A model generated the notes under the pieces. That model made no database searches, had not been told where the DNA came from, and saw only the letters and a list, made by a program, of their open reading frames with translations. A stretch of 64,000 nt of DNA, from assembly GCF_001661915.1 (NCBI RefSeq), contig NZ_LYWY01000018.1:54881-118880 (forward strand), read 5' to 3'. Positions 53,380 through 62,176 of this stretch are shown here, piece after piece. Every line of letters starts with the position of its first letter. Positions within the stretch are counted from its first letter, which is position 1. The position numbers and the translations under genes are program-made. Origin of the DNA: Croceicoccus pelagius (lineage in GTDB: Bacteria; Pseudomonadota; Alphaproteobacteria; Sphingomonadales; Sphingomonadaceae).

Positions 53380-53709
53380 TTAAGCCGCGTAGGTAGTGTT
53401 GAGCGGCACGAAGACCAGCCCCAGCCGCAGCGCGCCCAGATAGAGAAGAACCGCCTCTGGCGACTTTTCCACCTGGACGACGATCCTGTCACCCGCCTTG
53501 CCCTCGAGCACCGCCAGCCGCCCCGCCATCGCGGCCGTGCGCCGGTCCAGCTCGGCGAAGGACAACCTGCCTTCGTCTCCCTCGATCAGGAACGGCTTGT
53601 TGCCGGCCGCGGCAGCGGCGGCAAGGACGTGGGCAACAAGGTTGGCGTGGTGGTCATGCTCTTGGCGGTCGCGCAGCTGCGGCGGCAAATCAAGCCCTAC
53701 TGCGCGCAT
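53380..53709 (-). pseudogene. Malonyl-CoA synthetase-like (MatB-type) N-terminal fragment
   Basis: 109 codons from ATG 53709. The N-terminal portion of an acyl-CoA synthetase is clear (AELDRRTAAMAGRLAVLEGK, GDRIVVQVEKSPEAVLLYLG) and ends in FVPLNTTYAA, the exact segment preceding the first ATP motif in MatB enzymes, where a stop follows. All catalytic motifs are missing. It starts 37 bases after the upstream ligase gene and is thus the truncated last gene of the catabolic operon, lost when the island DNA joined. Confidence 0.8.
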
Positions 53710-53746
53710 TCGGCGGTGGATTCCATCCGGCCGGAACGACCTGCCT

Positions 53747-55309
53747 TCAGGCGAGCGGTTCGACCGCCTGGCAAAGCGTTTCGCGCACCTCGCTCTTGCG
53801 CATCTTGCCAGTCACCGTGCGCGGCAGCGGGGTGGTGGTGAAATGGAAATGCTTGGGCACCTGGAAATGGCTGAGCCGTTCCTTGCAGAAGGTGCGCAGG
53901 GCCTCGCCTGCGACTTCCATACCTTCCCGTGTGCGGATCACCGCGACAACCGCCTCGCCCCAGACCGGGTCCGGCAATCCGACGACGCAGGTTTCGGCAA
54001 CCGCCGCATGTTCGGCCAGCACCGCTTCGACGACGACCGGATAGACGTTCATGCCGCCGGTGATGATCATGAAATTGCGCCGGTCGAGCAGGTGAAGATA
54101 GCCTTCCTCGTCGATCCGGCCGATGTCGTTCGTCCTTATCCAGTCGCCGTTCATCGCCGCGGCGGTTTCGTCGGGCAGGTTGAGGTAGCGCAACATGTTG
54201 GCCTCGCTGCTCAGCCACACCTCGCCCGCTTCCCCCTCGGGAACTTCCTGCCCGTCGCTGTCCAGGATGCGAATGTCGAACAGCGGAGAAATCTGGCCCA
54301 CCGAACCGAGCAGATCGGGCCTGTCCTCAAGGCCGCGGCGGATTTCATCGGGCATCAAGAAGGATATTCCGCCCCATGTCGTCTCGGTCATCGCGTAGCA
54401 ATTCATCAGCCCGCACCCGAAGGTCTCCTGCGCATCGCGGATCAGGGCCGGGGTGGACGGCGAAGATCCGAAGGCGATGAGGCGCAGCGCGGAAAGGTCA
54501 TTGGCCTTGGCGCGCTGTTCCTCGATGGCCCAGGTCAGCATGGTCGGCGCGAGCAGCGCGATCGTGCAGCGATGACGCTCGAGCGTCGGCAGCAGCTTGG
54601 GCAGTTCGAACGTGCCGGCTTCGGGAAGCACAGTCGTCATCCCGTTGGCCAGGCCAAGCATGCCGAGCACGACCGCGACCCAGGCGTTCGCGGTGGCGTG
54701 ATAGAACACGTCTTCCCGGTTGAAACCCAGTTGGGTCACCGCCTGGATGATCGAGGCGGCAAGGCCCTGCTGCGAAAGGACCACGCCCTTGGGCAGGCCG
54801 GTGGTGCCCGAAGTGTAGGAGTAGAAGGCCGGATCCTGTCCTTCGAGCGTGGGGAGCGCCGGCTTGTCCGAGCCCCTGGCGATCAGGTCCTCGAGATCGT
54901 GGGCAAGGCCGTGTTCGCTCCCGAAACCGATCACCTGCACCCCGCCAAGCCCCCCCGCCTCGCGCAGCTTTTCAAGCAGCGGCAAGCAATCGGCATGGAC
55001 GACAAGCGTCGTCAACTGCGAATCCCTGATAACATGGATCAGTTCGCGGACCGTCAGCCGCCGGTTCACGCCAACGCGGATGGCGCCAAGCTTGAGGCAG
55101 GCGAAAAAGTGTTCGTAGGCCTCGACGAACTCGCCCCCCAGGAAGCCGGCGGCCGCCCCCTTGGTCACGCCCAGATCCAGCAAGGCCGATGCGATCCGGC
55201 TGGAGCGGACCTCCATTTCGCGCCAGGTCCGCGTTAGGTCTCCCGCGACATAGGCGGCGCGGCGCGGATAATGTCGGCCGCAGCGCGCGATCAAATCCCG
55301 GGTCAGCAT
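53747..55309 (-). CDS. AMP-forming acyl-CoA ligase
   Basis: A 520-residue adenylate-forming ligase that activates a carboxylic acid as its CoA thioester. Motifs: P-loop YSYTSGTTGLPKGVVLSQQG, NCYAMTETTWGG, the NGDWIRTNDIGRIDEEGYLH hinge region and the catalytic lysine in PLPRTVTGKMRK near the C-terminus. It resembles the fatty-acyl/cyclohexanecarboxylate-CoA ligase branch; the acid is unknown. It is downstream of the DUF35 gene by 30 bases in the Rieske oxygenase operon, so its substrate is probably the side chain or product of that pathway. Confidence 0.92.
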   Translation of the reverse strand: MLTRDLIARCGRHYPRRAAYVAGDLTRTWREMEVRSSRIASALLDLGVTKGAAAGFLGGEFVEAYEHFFACLKLGAIRVGVNRRLTVRELIHVIRDSQLTTLVVHADCLPLLEKLREAGGLGGVQVIGFGSEHGLAHDLEDLIARGSDKPALPTLEGQDPAFYSYTSGTTGLPKGVVLSQQGLAASIIQAVTQLGFNREDVFYHATANAWVAVVLGMLGLANGMTTVLPEAGTFELPKLLPTLERHRCTIALLAPTMLTWAIEEQRAKANDLSALRLIAFGSSPSTPALIRDAQETFGCGLMNCYAMTETTWGGISFLMPDEIRRGLEDRPDLLGSVGQISPLFDIRILDSDGQEVPEGEAGEVWLSSEANMLRYLNLPDETAAAMNGDWIRTNDIGRIDEEGYLHLLDRRNFMIITGGMNVYPVVVEAVLAEHAAVAETCVVGLPDPVWGEAVVAVIRTREGMEVAGEALRTFCKERLSHFQVPKHFHFTTTPLPRTVTGKMRKSEVRETLCQAVEPLA

Positions 55310-55339
55310 TTCGACACCCCACTCACTCGATTTTTGTTA

Positions 55340-55714
55340 TCAGGCAGGCTTGAAGCAGAGCGCGCCGTCCTCGACAAGCGCGTTCACTGGCTGGCCGCCC
55401 CGCACATCGTCCCAGGTTCCGGCATAGCGCGCCAGCAGATGGGGCCCTTCGGCCAGCCTGACCGAAGCGACGAGGTAAGGCGCCTGGAGGCTGTCGACGT
55501 AGGAGACGCTCATTTCCACGGCGCTGCGCAGCACCCCGCGGCCCTCCGCCTGGCGCCAGCCGAGCGCGGCCGAACCGCATTCGCCGCAGACGCGCTGGGC
55601 ATAGTCAAGAACCGCTCCGCATTGCCTGCAGACCGGCACAAGAAGTTCACCCCTGGCAAGGCCGCTGCGAAAGCCGTCCTCGTCGTGGTCGTGGCCAACG
55701 GAATCGCCCATCAC
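55340..55714 (-). CDS. DUF35 zinc-ribbon/OB-fold protein
   Basis: A 124-residue protein with a rubredoxin-like zinc ribbon (VPVCRQCGAVLDYAQRVCGE followed by CG) and an OB fold (GRGVLRSAVEMSVSYVDSLQ, PYLVASVRLAEGPHLLARYA). DUF35 proteins bind acyl-CoA and form obligate complexes with thiolase-fold partners in steroid degradation (ChsH2-Ltp2) and archaeal HMG-CoA synthesis. Its start overlaps the stop of the thiolase-like gene by four bases (ATGA), as expected for a complex. Confidence 0.92.
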   Translation of the reverse strand: MMGDSVGHDHDEDGFRSGLARGELLVPVCRQCGAVLDYAQRVCGECGSAALGWRQAEGRGVLRSAVEMSVSYVDSLQAPYLVASVRLAEGPHLLARYAGTWDDVRGGQPVNALVEDGALCFKPA

Positions 55715-56880
55715 AGCCTCCCATGCGGGCTGAGGACGAGCGCGGCATGATGCTCCTGGCGTCCTCCCAGCCCTGTTGCCAGAACAAGGTCATTGGCCAC
55801 CTGGCGCTGCCCCCCCTCGCCGCGGACCTGGATCACCGCCTCGGACAGCGATGTGGCGCCTTGCATGTAATATCCCGAAAGCATCCCGCCCCCCGTATTG
55901 GTGGGCAGCGATCCGCCGGGCCTGGTGTTTCCATCGGCGACGAAGGCCGCCCCCTCGCCGCGCTTGCAGAAGCCGTAATTCTCCACGGCCACCAGCCCTG
56001 CGCAGCTGAACGGTGCATAGAACTGCGCACTTGAAATGTCGGCCGGGCCGATGCCGGCCATGGCATAGGCGGTCCTGCCGGCCTGCTCGGCGCCGTTGTC
56101 GAATTCGGGCTCCAGCGCGCCGAACCCCCGGCAGCCGGAATGCCCCTGGCCCATGCCGTGGATATAGGCGGGGGCGGGGGCGGCGGCCGCCTCATCGGCC
56201 CGGGAAACGATGAAGGCGATCGCTCCATTGACCGGATAGGCGCAATCGAGCAGCCGGACCGGCCGCGAGATCCAGCGCGAGGCAAGATAGTCCTGCATGG
56301 TCAGCGGCGTGCGCAGGAAGGCCCGTTCGCTGCGCATCGCCCACTCGCGCTCGGCGATCGCCCAGGCACCGAAGTGTTCCTCGTTTGCCCCGTAAAGGTT
56401 CATGTAGCGCGATGCGACCAGGGCAAAGGCCGCGCTCGCGCCGAACAGTCCGATTTCGCGCTCCCAGCCTTCGATCCCTGTCAGCGGCAGGGGAATGGCG
56501 AATGTCTGGCCCGAATTGACCGCGGGCCTGATCGGGGCGTCGGCAAAGACGCAGGCGACCCGATTGACCATGCCCGAGTTGACCGCCAGCGCGGCGATCT
56601 GGATCATCTGCACAACCGAACTGCCCTCACCCTCGATCGATGCGAGCAGCCCGAGGTCGTGCAGGCCAAGATCGCGCTGCACGGTGAGCGGCAGCGTTTC
56701 GTGCGGCTCGATCGGACTTCGGTTGAGCAGAAGACCGTCGATCGATGAGAGCGCCTGGCCCGAATCAAGGCTGGCGGCGCGCGCCGCATCGCAGGCGAGG
56801 CGGCGCGCGCTCATTCCGGGTTCGCGCGAAAGCGTGCTGAACCCGAGCCCGGTGATTGCAGCTATCGGTTTGGTCGCCAT
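55711..56880 (-). CDS. Thiolase-fold protein lacking thiolase catalytic residues (Ltp2-like aldolase candidate)
   Basis: A 389-residue SCP-x/lipid-transfer-type thiolase homologue. The position of the nucleophilic Cys reads SIEGEGSSVVQMIQ, with no Cys. The NxHGG motif is NTGGG, and the GHP histidine is replaced in GGGMLSGYYMQGATSL by Tyr; the C-terminal CxG Cys is also absent (LATGLGG). All three residues for Claisen chemistry are therefore gone, while Tyr residues remain at the Ltp2 active-site positions. With the overlapping DUF35 gene, a retro-aldol role on a CoA thioester is more likely than thiolysis. This is inference from family knowledge. Confidence 0.85.
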   Translation of the reverse strand: MATKPIAAITGLGFSTLSREPGMSARRLACDAARAASLDSGQALSSIDGLLLNRSPIEPHETLPLTVQRDLGLHDLGLLASIEGEGSSVVQMIQIAALAVNSGMVNRVACVFADAPIRPAVNSGQTFAIPLPLTGIEGWEREIGLFGASAAFALVASRYMNLYGANEEHFGAWAIAEREWAMRSERAFLRTPLTMQDYLASRWISRPVRLLDCAYPVNGAIAFIVSRADEAAAAPAPAYIHGMGQGHSGCRGFGALEPEFDNGAEQAGRTAYAMAGIGPADISSAQFYAPFSCAGLVAVENYGFCKRGEGAAFVADGNTRPGGSLPTNTGGGMLSGYYMQGATSLSEAVIQVRGEGGQRQVANDLVLATGLGGRQEHHAALVLSPHGRL

Positions 56881-56883
56881 CGT

Positions 56884-57396
56884 TCAGATGATGAACGGGA
56901 GGCCGGGCAGCGCATCCGATGCGGTAACCAGAAACACGCCCTTGAAATACATCTTCAGCCCATCGGGATGGCGGCGAAGCCGGTATTCCACGCGCGCCGG
57001 CCAGGTGACCATTTCGCGGGTGGACTGGATCCGGTATTCATACAGCACCTGGCTGCAACGAACGCCATAGGTATCGTCCCCGGTGCGTTCGATGTGGAAA
57101 TTGGCCTGGGTGCGGACCATCGGCGATGCCGGAAGCTGCGAGTGCCGCTTGCCGGTGTTGAGCTGGCGAATACGCGTGGCAAGCCGGGTGCGGTTGTCGA
57201 AAATGACCGAGATCTTCTCCCCCGGGGGGAAGCGGGCGCCATCGGCGGTCGGCACCCAGTAGACCATGTCGTCGTCCACCAGCGCTTCCCAGTCGCTGTA
57301 GCGGGATTCATCCGCGGCGCGCGCCTCGCAGGCCAGAAATTCCTCGATTTCGTAGCGCTCGTCGAGCGAAACGGTTCTCGGTTCAGCGAGAGTCAT
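56884..57396 (-). CDS. Ring-hydroxylating oxygenase beta subunit
   Basis: A 170-residue SnoaL-like/cone-fold beta subunit: RYEIEEFLACEARAADESRY, DWEALVDDDMVYWVPTADG, a central HSQLPASPMVRTQANFHIER and the terminal RVEYRLRRHPDGLKMYFKGV. It shapes the alpha3-beta3 hexamer with the alpha subunit. ATG 57396 with an aaggagg ribosome site is the start; a GTG overlapping the alpha stop lies 18 bases upstream. It has no catalytic metal. Confidence 0.92.
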   Translation of the reverse strand: MTLAEPRTVSLDERYEIEEFLACEARAADESRYSDWEALVDDDMVYWVPTADGARFPPGEKISVIFDNRTRLATRIRQLNTGKRHSQLPASPMVRTQANFHIERTGDDTYGVRCSQVLYEYRIQSTREMVTWPARVEYRLRRHPDGLKMYFKGVFLVTASDALPGLPFII

Positions 57397-57410
57397 GTGC
57401 TCGTCCTCCT

Positions 57411-58718
57411 TCACGCGACCTTGACCAGGCGGGCCGGTTCGGCATCGCCAGTCATGATGCGCCGGTAGTGGTGCCAGAAACCGCGATTGGTAACCTCGTC
57501 GGTCAGGTGCCCGATCATCACGCCATCTTCTTCATGCTCGCGTTCGATACCCCGGCTGAGGTCGAGCCAGCCGCCCGATTCGCCCAGCGCCTGCTGGGTG
57601 CGCTCCGCGATGACAGCATCATCGGCGAGCAGAAAGGCTGCGGGGCCAAGCGCGCCCTCCGACTGACGCTTAAGACGGTCGTTGACCCCTTGCTCGACAT
57701 CTTCGAGCAGGAGCGGTGTGTGCCAGTGAATGCACTCATCGGCGCTTATCGGCTCGAACATGCCGACATTGCCTTCACCAAGAAACAGGTTCGGGAAAAT
57801 GCATGCGTGCGGCGGTCCTGCCGTCAGCTTTCGGTTGCCGTCGTCGACGCCATAAGCCTCGCGCATCTTTGCAACGTAGACCGGGAAACGAGATTCGTCG
57901 CAGCCGAACCATTCGAGCGGTTTGGTATACGCCTTAGAGAAATCGATCTCGGTATGGCCATTGCCCCAGTAACGCGCCTCGGAAACCAGGTCTTCCTCGT
58001 TCTTGAACGCTGCGGCATCGTAGTTCGAACGGATCGCCTGCGCGAACGACGGGTGGACAAAGTTCACGTGATAACCATCGACGTCGTTCTCGGGCAGCAT
58101 CTTCCAGTTGGACTTAAAGCGGTGCTGCACCCACCCCCCATCAAGCCGAAGCTTGCCGGTGGGGGACATTTCACAGGCCCGGTCGATAAGGTCGGTGGCC
58201 TTGCCCAGATGCTGGTCGAGCGGGATCACTTGTTCATTGAAGCTGGCGAAATAAAAGCCGCGATAGGAATCGACGCGCGGCAAAGCATTCAGTCCCAGCT
58301 TCTGCTTGTCGCAAGTCATGCCTGCCGGATACGGGACATCGATCAGATTGCCTTCAAGGTCGTAGGCCCAGCCGTGATACTTGCAGACGATTGCCCGCGC
58401 TGAACCGCTGTTATCGGAACACAGCAGATTGCCGCGGTGGGCGCATCGATTGAGGAAGACGTTGATCTTGTCGTCCTGCGCGCGGACCACGATCACCTGA
58501 TCGCCGGCGATCTGTCGGCGCACGAAATCGCCCCGCTTGGGAATTTCCGATTCGTGGCCGACGTAAACCCAGCCCTGCCGAAAGATTCGCTCCATCTCGT
58601 CCTTAAAAATGGCTTCGCTGGTATAGAGCGAACCGTGAATGCGATCCTCGCGAATCAGTTCGCGGTAATCCGCGCCCGAACCCGCCGAGCGAGCGACATG
58701 AGCCTTGCTTACGGCCAT
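57411..58718 (-). CDS. Rieske non-haem iron ring-hydroxylating oxygenase alpha subunit
   Basis: A 435-residue terminal oxygenase. The Rieske [2Fe-2S] ligands are in NRCAHRGNLLC (CxH) and VCKYHGWAY (CxxH). The mononuclear iron site is in NDVDGYHVNFVHPSF (bridging Asp, two His), with the third ligand Asp expected near residue 370. It adds O2 to an aromatic or polycyclic substrate as a cis-diol or hydroxyl. It leads the operon; the -35 region holds the proposed TetR operator. No ferredoxin or reductase gene is in the window, so electrons must come from proteins encoded elsewhere. Confidence 0.94.
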   Translation of the reverse strand: MAVSKAHVARSAGSGADYRELIREDRIHGSLYTSEAIFKDEMERIFRQGWVYVGHESEIPKRGDFVRRQIAGDQVIVVRAQDDKINVFLNRCAHRGNLLCSDNSGSARAIVCKYHGWAYDLEGNLIDVPYPAGMTCDKQKLGLNALPRVDSYRGFYFASFNEQVIPLDQHLGKATDLIDRACEMSPTGKLRLDGGWVQHRFKSNWKMLPENDVDGYHVNFVHPSFAQAIRSNYDAAAFKNEEDLVSEARYWGNGHTEIDFSKAYTKPLEWFGCDESRFPVYVAKMREAYGVDDGNRKLTAGPPHACIFPNLFLGEGNVGMFEPISADECIHWHTPLLLEDVEQGVNDRLKRQSEGALGPAAFLLADDAVIAERTQQALGESGGWLDLSRGIEREHEEDGVMIGHLTDEVTNRGFWHHYRRIMTGDAEPARLVKVA

Positions 58719-58736
58719 AACCGTTTCCCTTCACTA

Positions 58737-58780
58737 CAAATACACTTCGCAGTTAACGTTAATCAAGCGCTCAGTCAATA
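58737..58780 (-). promoter_or_regulatory. Oxygenase-operon promoter with TetR operator candidate
   Basis: Read on the minus strand, the dyad TTGACTGAGCGCTTGATTA (58,778 to 58,760) overlaps a possible -35 TTGATT; a -10 TATTTG is at 58,742-58,737, 18 bases away. The same dyad, 16 of 19 bases identical, lies before the TonB receptor gene. It also covers the last codons of the TetR gene. Confidence 0.65.
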
Positions 58781-59436
58781 GTTCGTCGATGCCCCGGGCC
58801 GGTCGTCGTTTCCGCATGCATGAGATCGCTGAATGCGTCGACCGGCAGATTGAGGACTGTTGCGCAGATTTTTTCCGCAAGCGTGGCCTGCGAGGCCTTG
58901 TCCTTCAGGCTGGTCCAAGTCGGCGTCCAATTCAGACCGGGCAAAAGCAGATGTCTGGCTGTCTCAATATCGGAATGAAGGTGGCCTTCGGCCGCCAAGG
59001 AATGCAGCAAGGCGTTCATCAGTTCGCGATATTGTTCGGAAAGCGGCCGCAGCCGCAGACGAGCTTCCGGCTGAAGGCGATCCCACTCCCTCGTCCAGAC
59101 CCGATGGAAGTGCCGAAGTTCCCCTTGAACGACACCGATATGCGCGGCGACGAGGGCGTGAAACCGGTTGAGTGTCCCGCCCGGCGCCAGATCGAGCGCC
59201 TGGTTCATGAAAGCCAGGCCATCGATGATGCCCTTGCGAATCACCGCTTCAAGCAGGTCGTCCTTGGTCTTGAAATGATAGAACATCGAACCCGACGTCA
59301 GGTTTACGGCCTGGGCTATGTCGCGCACCGAAGTGCGGTCGTAACCCTGAAGCGAAATGAGCCGCGAGGCGGCATCGATCAATTCGTCCACGCGCGATGC
59401 CTCCTTTCCGGCGAGGCGTTGTGGGGTAACGTTCAT
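58771..59436 (-). CDS. TetR family transcriptional regulator
   Basis: A 221-residue regulator from ATG 59436. The N-terminal helix-turn-helix reads DELIDAASRLISLQGYDRTS, VRDIAQAVNLTSGSMFYHFK, followed by TKDDLLEAVI. The C-terminal ligand domain has several aromatic residues (FHRVWTREWDRLQ, LNWTPTWTSL) that could contact a hydrophobic or aromatic ligand. It lies between the oxygenase operon and the TonB receptor gene, and a matching dyad is found before both, so it is their likely repressor. No third dyad is seen at its own 5' end. Confidence 0.93.
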   Translation of the reverse strand: MNVTPQRLAGKEASRVDELIDAASRLISLQGYDRTSVRDIAQAVNLTSGSMFYHFKTKDDLLEAVIRKGIIDGLAFMNQALDLAPGGTLNRFHALVAAHIGVVQGELRHFHRVWTREWDRLQPEARLRLRPLSEQYRELMNALLHSLAAEGHLHSDIETARHLLLPGLNWTPTWTSLKDKASQATLAEKICATVLNLPVDAFSDLMHAETTTGPGHRRTID

Positions 59437-59657
59437 GATCGATTTCGTCCTCGTTTTGCATGCGCTTGCCGAAAACACCGAGCCTTGCCCCGCCCGCATT
59501 CGGCAGCGTGCGCCGGGCCGCAACCGTGCAAGCACCCGTCCGGCAATTTATGCCCGCCCTCCCCCGGCTTTGCCAAGCGATTTGACTGCGCCGCATGGCC
59601 CCTTGCCCAAGGGGCCGCTCTGCCGCCTGCCGCAACCCAGGCATGCAGCGACGAAAA
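59437..59657. other. Divergent regulator/receptor spacer
   Basis: About 220 bases between the TetR start and the receptor promoter. No supported gene. A small inverted repeat (gccccttg / caaggggc, 59,600-59,616) is present; it must contain the TetR promoter, which I cannot place. Confidence 0.4.
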
Positions 59658-59700
59658 ATTTGATTGAGCACTTGATCAGGCATCCGCATGCAGTTATCTA
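59658..59700 (+). promoter_or_regulatory. TonB-receptor promoter with TetR operator candidate
   Basis: The dyad TTGATTGAGCACTTGATCA (59,660-59,678) overlaps a -35 TTGATC (59,672-59,677); a -10 TATCTA follows after exactly 17 bases (59,695-59,700). A repressor bound here would block RNA polymerase. The ribosome site aaggggggg is 21 bases further on. Confidence 0.7.
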
Positions 59701-59736
59701 CGATGACAAATCAAAGTAACAAGGGGGGGTGTGCTC

Positions 59737-62118
59737 ATGCGAAATTCCAATCGATTCCTGTTGAATCTGGGCTTCGGCCTGGCCATGGCGCTGGTTGCCA
59801 ACGACGCGACCGCGCAGACTGCCGATAACGCCGCGCAAGCGGGCGGCGATGCCCAGGGACAACAGAACTCGGGAATTGCCGAGATTGTCGTCACCGCGCA
59901 GAAGCGCTCGGAAAACGTGCAGGACGTGCCTCTTGCCATCAGCGCGTTCAGTGGCAGCACGCTGGAAAAGAGCAACATATCGTCGCTTGAGGACATCCAG
60001 GGCCGTTCGCCCGGCCTTGTCCTGAACTCGTTCACGCCGGGTCAGCCCGAAGTGGCGATCCGCGGTGTCGGCACCAAGGAAGATGGCGCCGGTGCATCCG
60101 ATTCCACCCTGGTAATGGTGGACGGCGTCTATTTCGCCACGCGCACCGCGACCAACATCGACATCTTCGATTTGGAGCGACTCGAAATTCTCCGCGGACC
60201 GCAAGGCACGCTGTTTGGCAAGAATGCAATTGCTGGCGTCATAAATTACGTGACGCGCAAACCCGTTCTAGGGGAGTTCGAACTCAAGGTCCGTCAAACG
60301 GTGGGCAACTTCGGTACTTTCGACACGGGCGCTGGGGTTAATGTTCCGATCGGTGACACACTCGCGGCGCGCCTATCGTTCAGTCGCCGCGATACCGACG
60401 GGTACCTGACCCGTGTCGACGTAGGCACTAAAGCCATTCCCGCTGGCAGTGAAGACGACGACGATATTGGCTTTGCCAAACGCTTTGCTTGGCGTGCTGC
60501 ATTGAAATGGGAGCCGTCGGAGCGGACAAGCCTGCTCGTCTCGCTTGACGGTGCGGACGACAACTTCGGTACCGATAACCGCGAGCCAGTAGGCTCGGCT
60601 GGCCCGCTGCACAACTGCGGATGCGCTTCGGACCCGATGGCCGTAAACGCAGCCTTCGGAGGGAACCTCGGCAAAGGCGGCGGCGTCTACTCATACGCCG
60701 GCGAGGCGCTGGGCTTTTCGAAGCGCGACGTGTTCGGCGTCATGAGCGAGCTGAACCACGAGATGGACTTTGCGACGCTGACCGTCATGGGGGCCTACCG
60801 CGACTCCACCTACAAGAACGTTCTCGACAGTTCAGGTCTTCCGCCCAGCCCGATCGTCGATCTGACCGGCGCTCACGGAAACCCCAACATCGGGTTGACT
60901 GCCCCCGCCACGGTCGGCTTCACCTTCGACACGGTCGACATCGTCGACGAAACGGGGGAGCAGTTCACCGGCGAAATCCGGCTGACCTCGCCGTCCAACG
61001 GGCGCTTCAAATGGGTCGTGGGGCTCTATGGCTCGCACGAAAAGATCAACCGGACCGAAGCTGTCGGCTTCCCGTCGCTGTCCGATGCCTCGCTCGTCCC
61101 CAGCCTCGCGGCTGCCAACATGGATTTCACCGGTGAGGGCCTTGCCGGCTACGCCCAGGCAAGCTTCGACTTGGCGGAAGGTTTCTCGATAACGGGCGGC
61201 GCTCGGTATTCCCACGAAAAGAAGGAAATCATCGCCTCCAACGTGGTCAGCGGCTCACCCAATCTGCTGCTGCTGCTGCGGCCGTTCGGCGCTTCCAGGG
61301 GCGAAGACAGCTGGAACAACTTTTCCTGGCGGCTGAGCGCCGAATATCGGCCGAGTTCAGCAGCGATGTTCTTTGCGACCGTGTCCACCGGCTTCAAGAG
61401 CGGCGGTTTCACCGGAACCGCGACCACACGTGAAAAGGCGACCACCGCCTTCGATCCCGAAGAAGCCACCAACTACGAAATCGGCGCGAAGCTCGATCTA
61501 TTCGACCGCCGCGTCCGCCTCAACGCTTCGGCCTTCTACCTGGATTACAAGAACCTCCAGGTAACCCGCTTCTTCCAGCCGGCAACATCGAACTTCGGCG
61601 AATTCATAACCGAAAATGCGGCCAACGCCGAAATCAAGGGTTTCGAGGCAGAACTGACCGCGCGACCGCTGGAATGGTTCGAATTCGGCGGAAGCTATTC
61701 TTATCTGGACGCCAATTACAAGGACTTCTTCGGAACCCCCGACATCTCCGGGACAGGCAATTTTTCGGGCAACCGGATGCGCCAGGCGCCGAAGGACACG
61801 TGGAGCGCCTATGTCCAGGTCAGCCACGAACTCGCATCTGGCGCAAGGCTGACCGCCAACGTCAACGGACGCCATCAGGGCAAGGTCTTCACCAATGCCG
61901 ACAACAACCCGCTGGACGTCATTGCGAGCTACACCTTGGGCGATGCCTGGGTTTCGTGGACAAGCAGCGACCGCAAGTGGGACATCCAGGCCTGGGTGAA
62001 GAATTTCACCGATGAGGTCTGGGGTACGCACGTCTACACCCAGCGCGGCAACCGGATCGCCTTCGGCACCTTCGGTCCTCCGCGCCAGTATGGGGTGACC
62101 TTGACCTACAACTATTGA
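59737..62118 (+). CDS. TonB-dependent outer-membrane receptor
   Basis: A 793-residue transporter from ATG 59737 (ribosome site aaggggggg); a GTG two codons earlier is too close to that site. The signal peptide (MRNSNRFLLNLGFGLAMALV ... DATAQ) is followed by the TonB box region EIVVTAQKRSENVQDVPLAI, the plug domain (VAIRGVGTKEDGAG, LRGPQGTLFGKNAIAGVINY) and a 22-strand barrel ending in YGVTLTYNY. Sphingomonads use such proteins for hydrophobic or aromatic substrates. The promoter and shared operator link it to the oxygenase operon, so it probably imports that substrate. Confidence 0.94.
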   Translation: MRNSNRFLLNLGFGLAMALVANDATAQTADNAAQAGGDAQGQQNSGIAEIVVTAQKRSENVQDVPLAISAFSGSTLEKSNISSLEDIQGRSPGLVLNSFTPGQPEVAIRGVGTKEDGAGASDSTLVMVDGVYFATRTATNIDIFDLERLEILRGPQGTLFGKNAIAGVINYVTRKPVLGEFELKVRQTVGNFGTFDTGAGVNVPIGDTLAARLSFSRRDTDGYLTRVDVGTKAIPAGSEDDDDIGFAKRFAWRAALKWEPSERTSLLVSLDGADDNFGTDNREPVGSAGPLHNCGCASDPMAVNAAFGGNLGKGGGVYSYAGEALGFSKRDVFGVMSELNHEMDFATLTVMGAYRDSTYKNVLDSSGLPPSPIVDLTGAHGNPNIGLTAPATVGFTFDTVDIVDETGEQFTGEIRLTSPSNGRFKWVVGLYGSHEKINRTEAVGFPSLSDASLVPSLAAANMDFTGEGLAGYAQASFDLAEGFSITGGARYSHEKKEIIASNVVSGSPNLLLLLRPFGASRGEDSWNNFSWRLSAEYRPSSAAMFFATVSTGFKSGGFTGTATTREKATTAFDPEEATNYEIGAKLDLFDRRVRLNASAFYLDYKNLQVTRFFQPATSNFGEFITENAANAEIKGFEAELTARPLEWFEFGGSYSYLDANYKDFFGTPDISGTGNFSGNRMRQAPKDTWSAYVQVSHELASGARLTANVNGRHQGKVFTNADNNPLDVIASYTLGDAWVSWTSSDRKWDIQAWVKNFTDEVWGTHVYTQRGNRIAFGTFGPPRQYGVTLTYNY

Positions 62119-62176
62119 TTGCCCACTTGCGCATCGTCAGACGCCGCGTTCGGCAATGCCTGACTTGCCTCTATTC

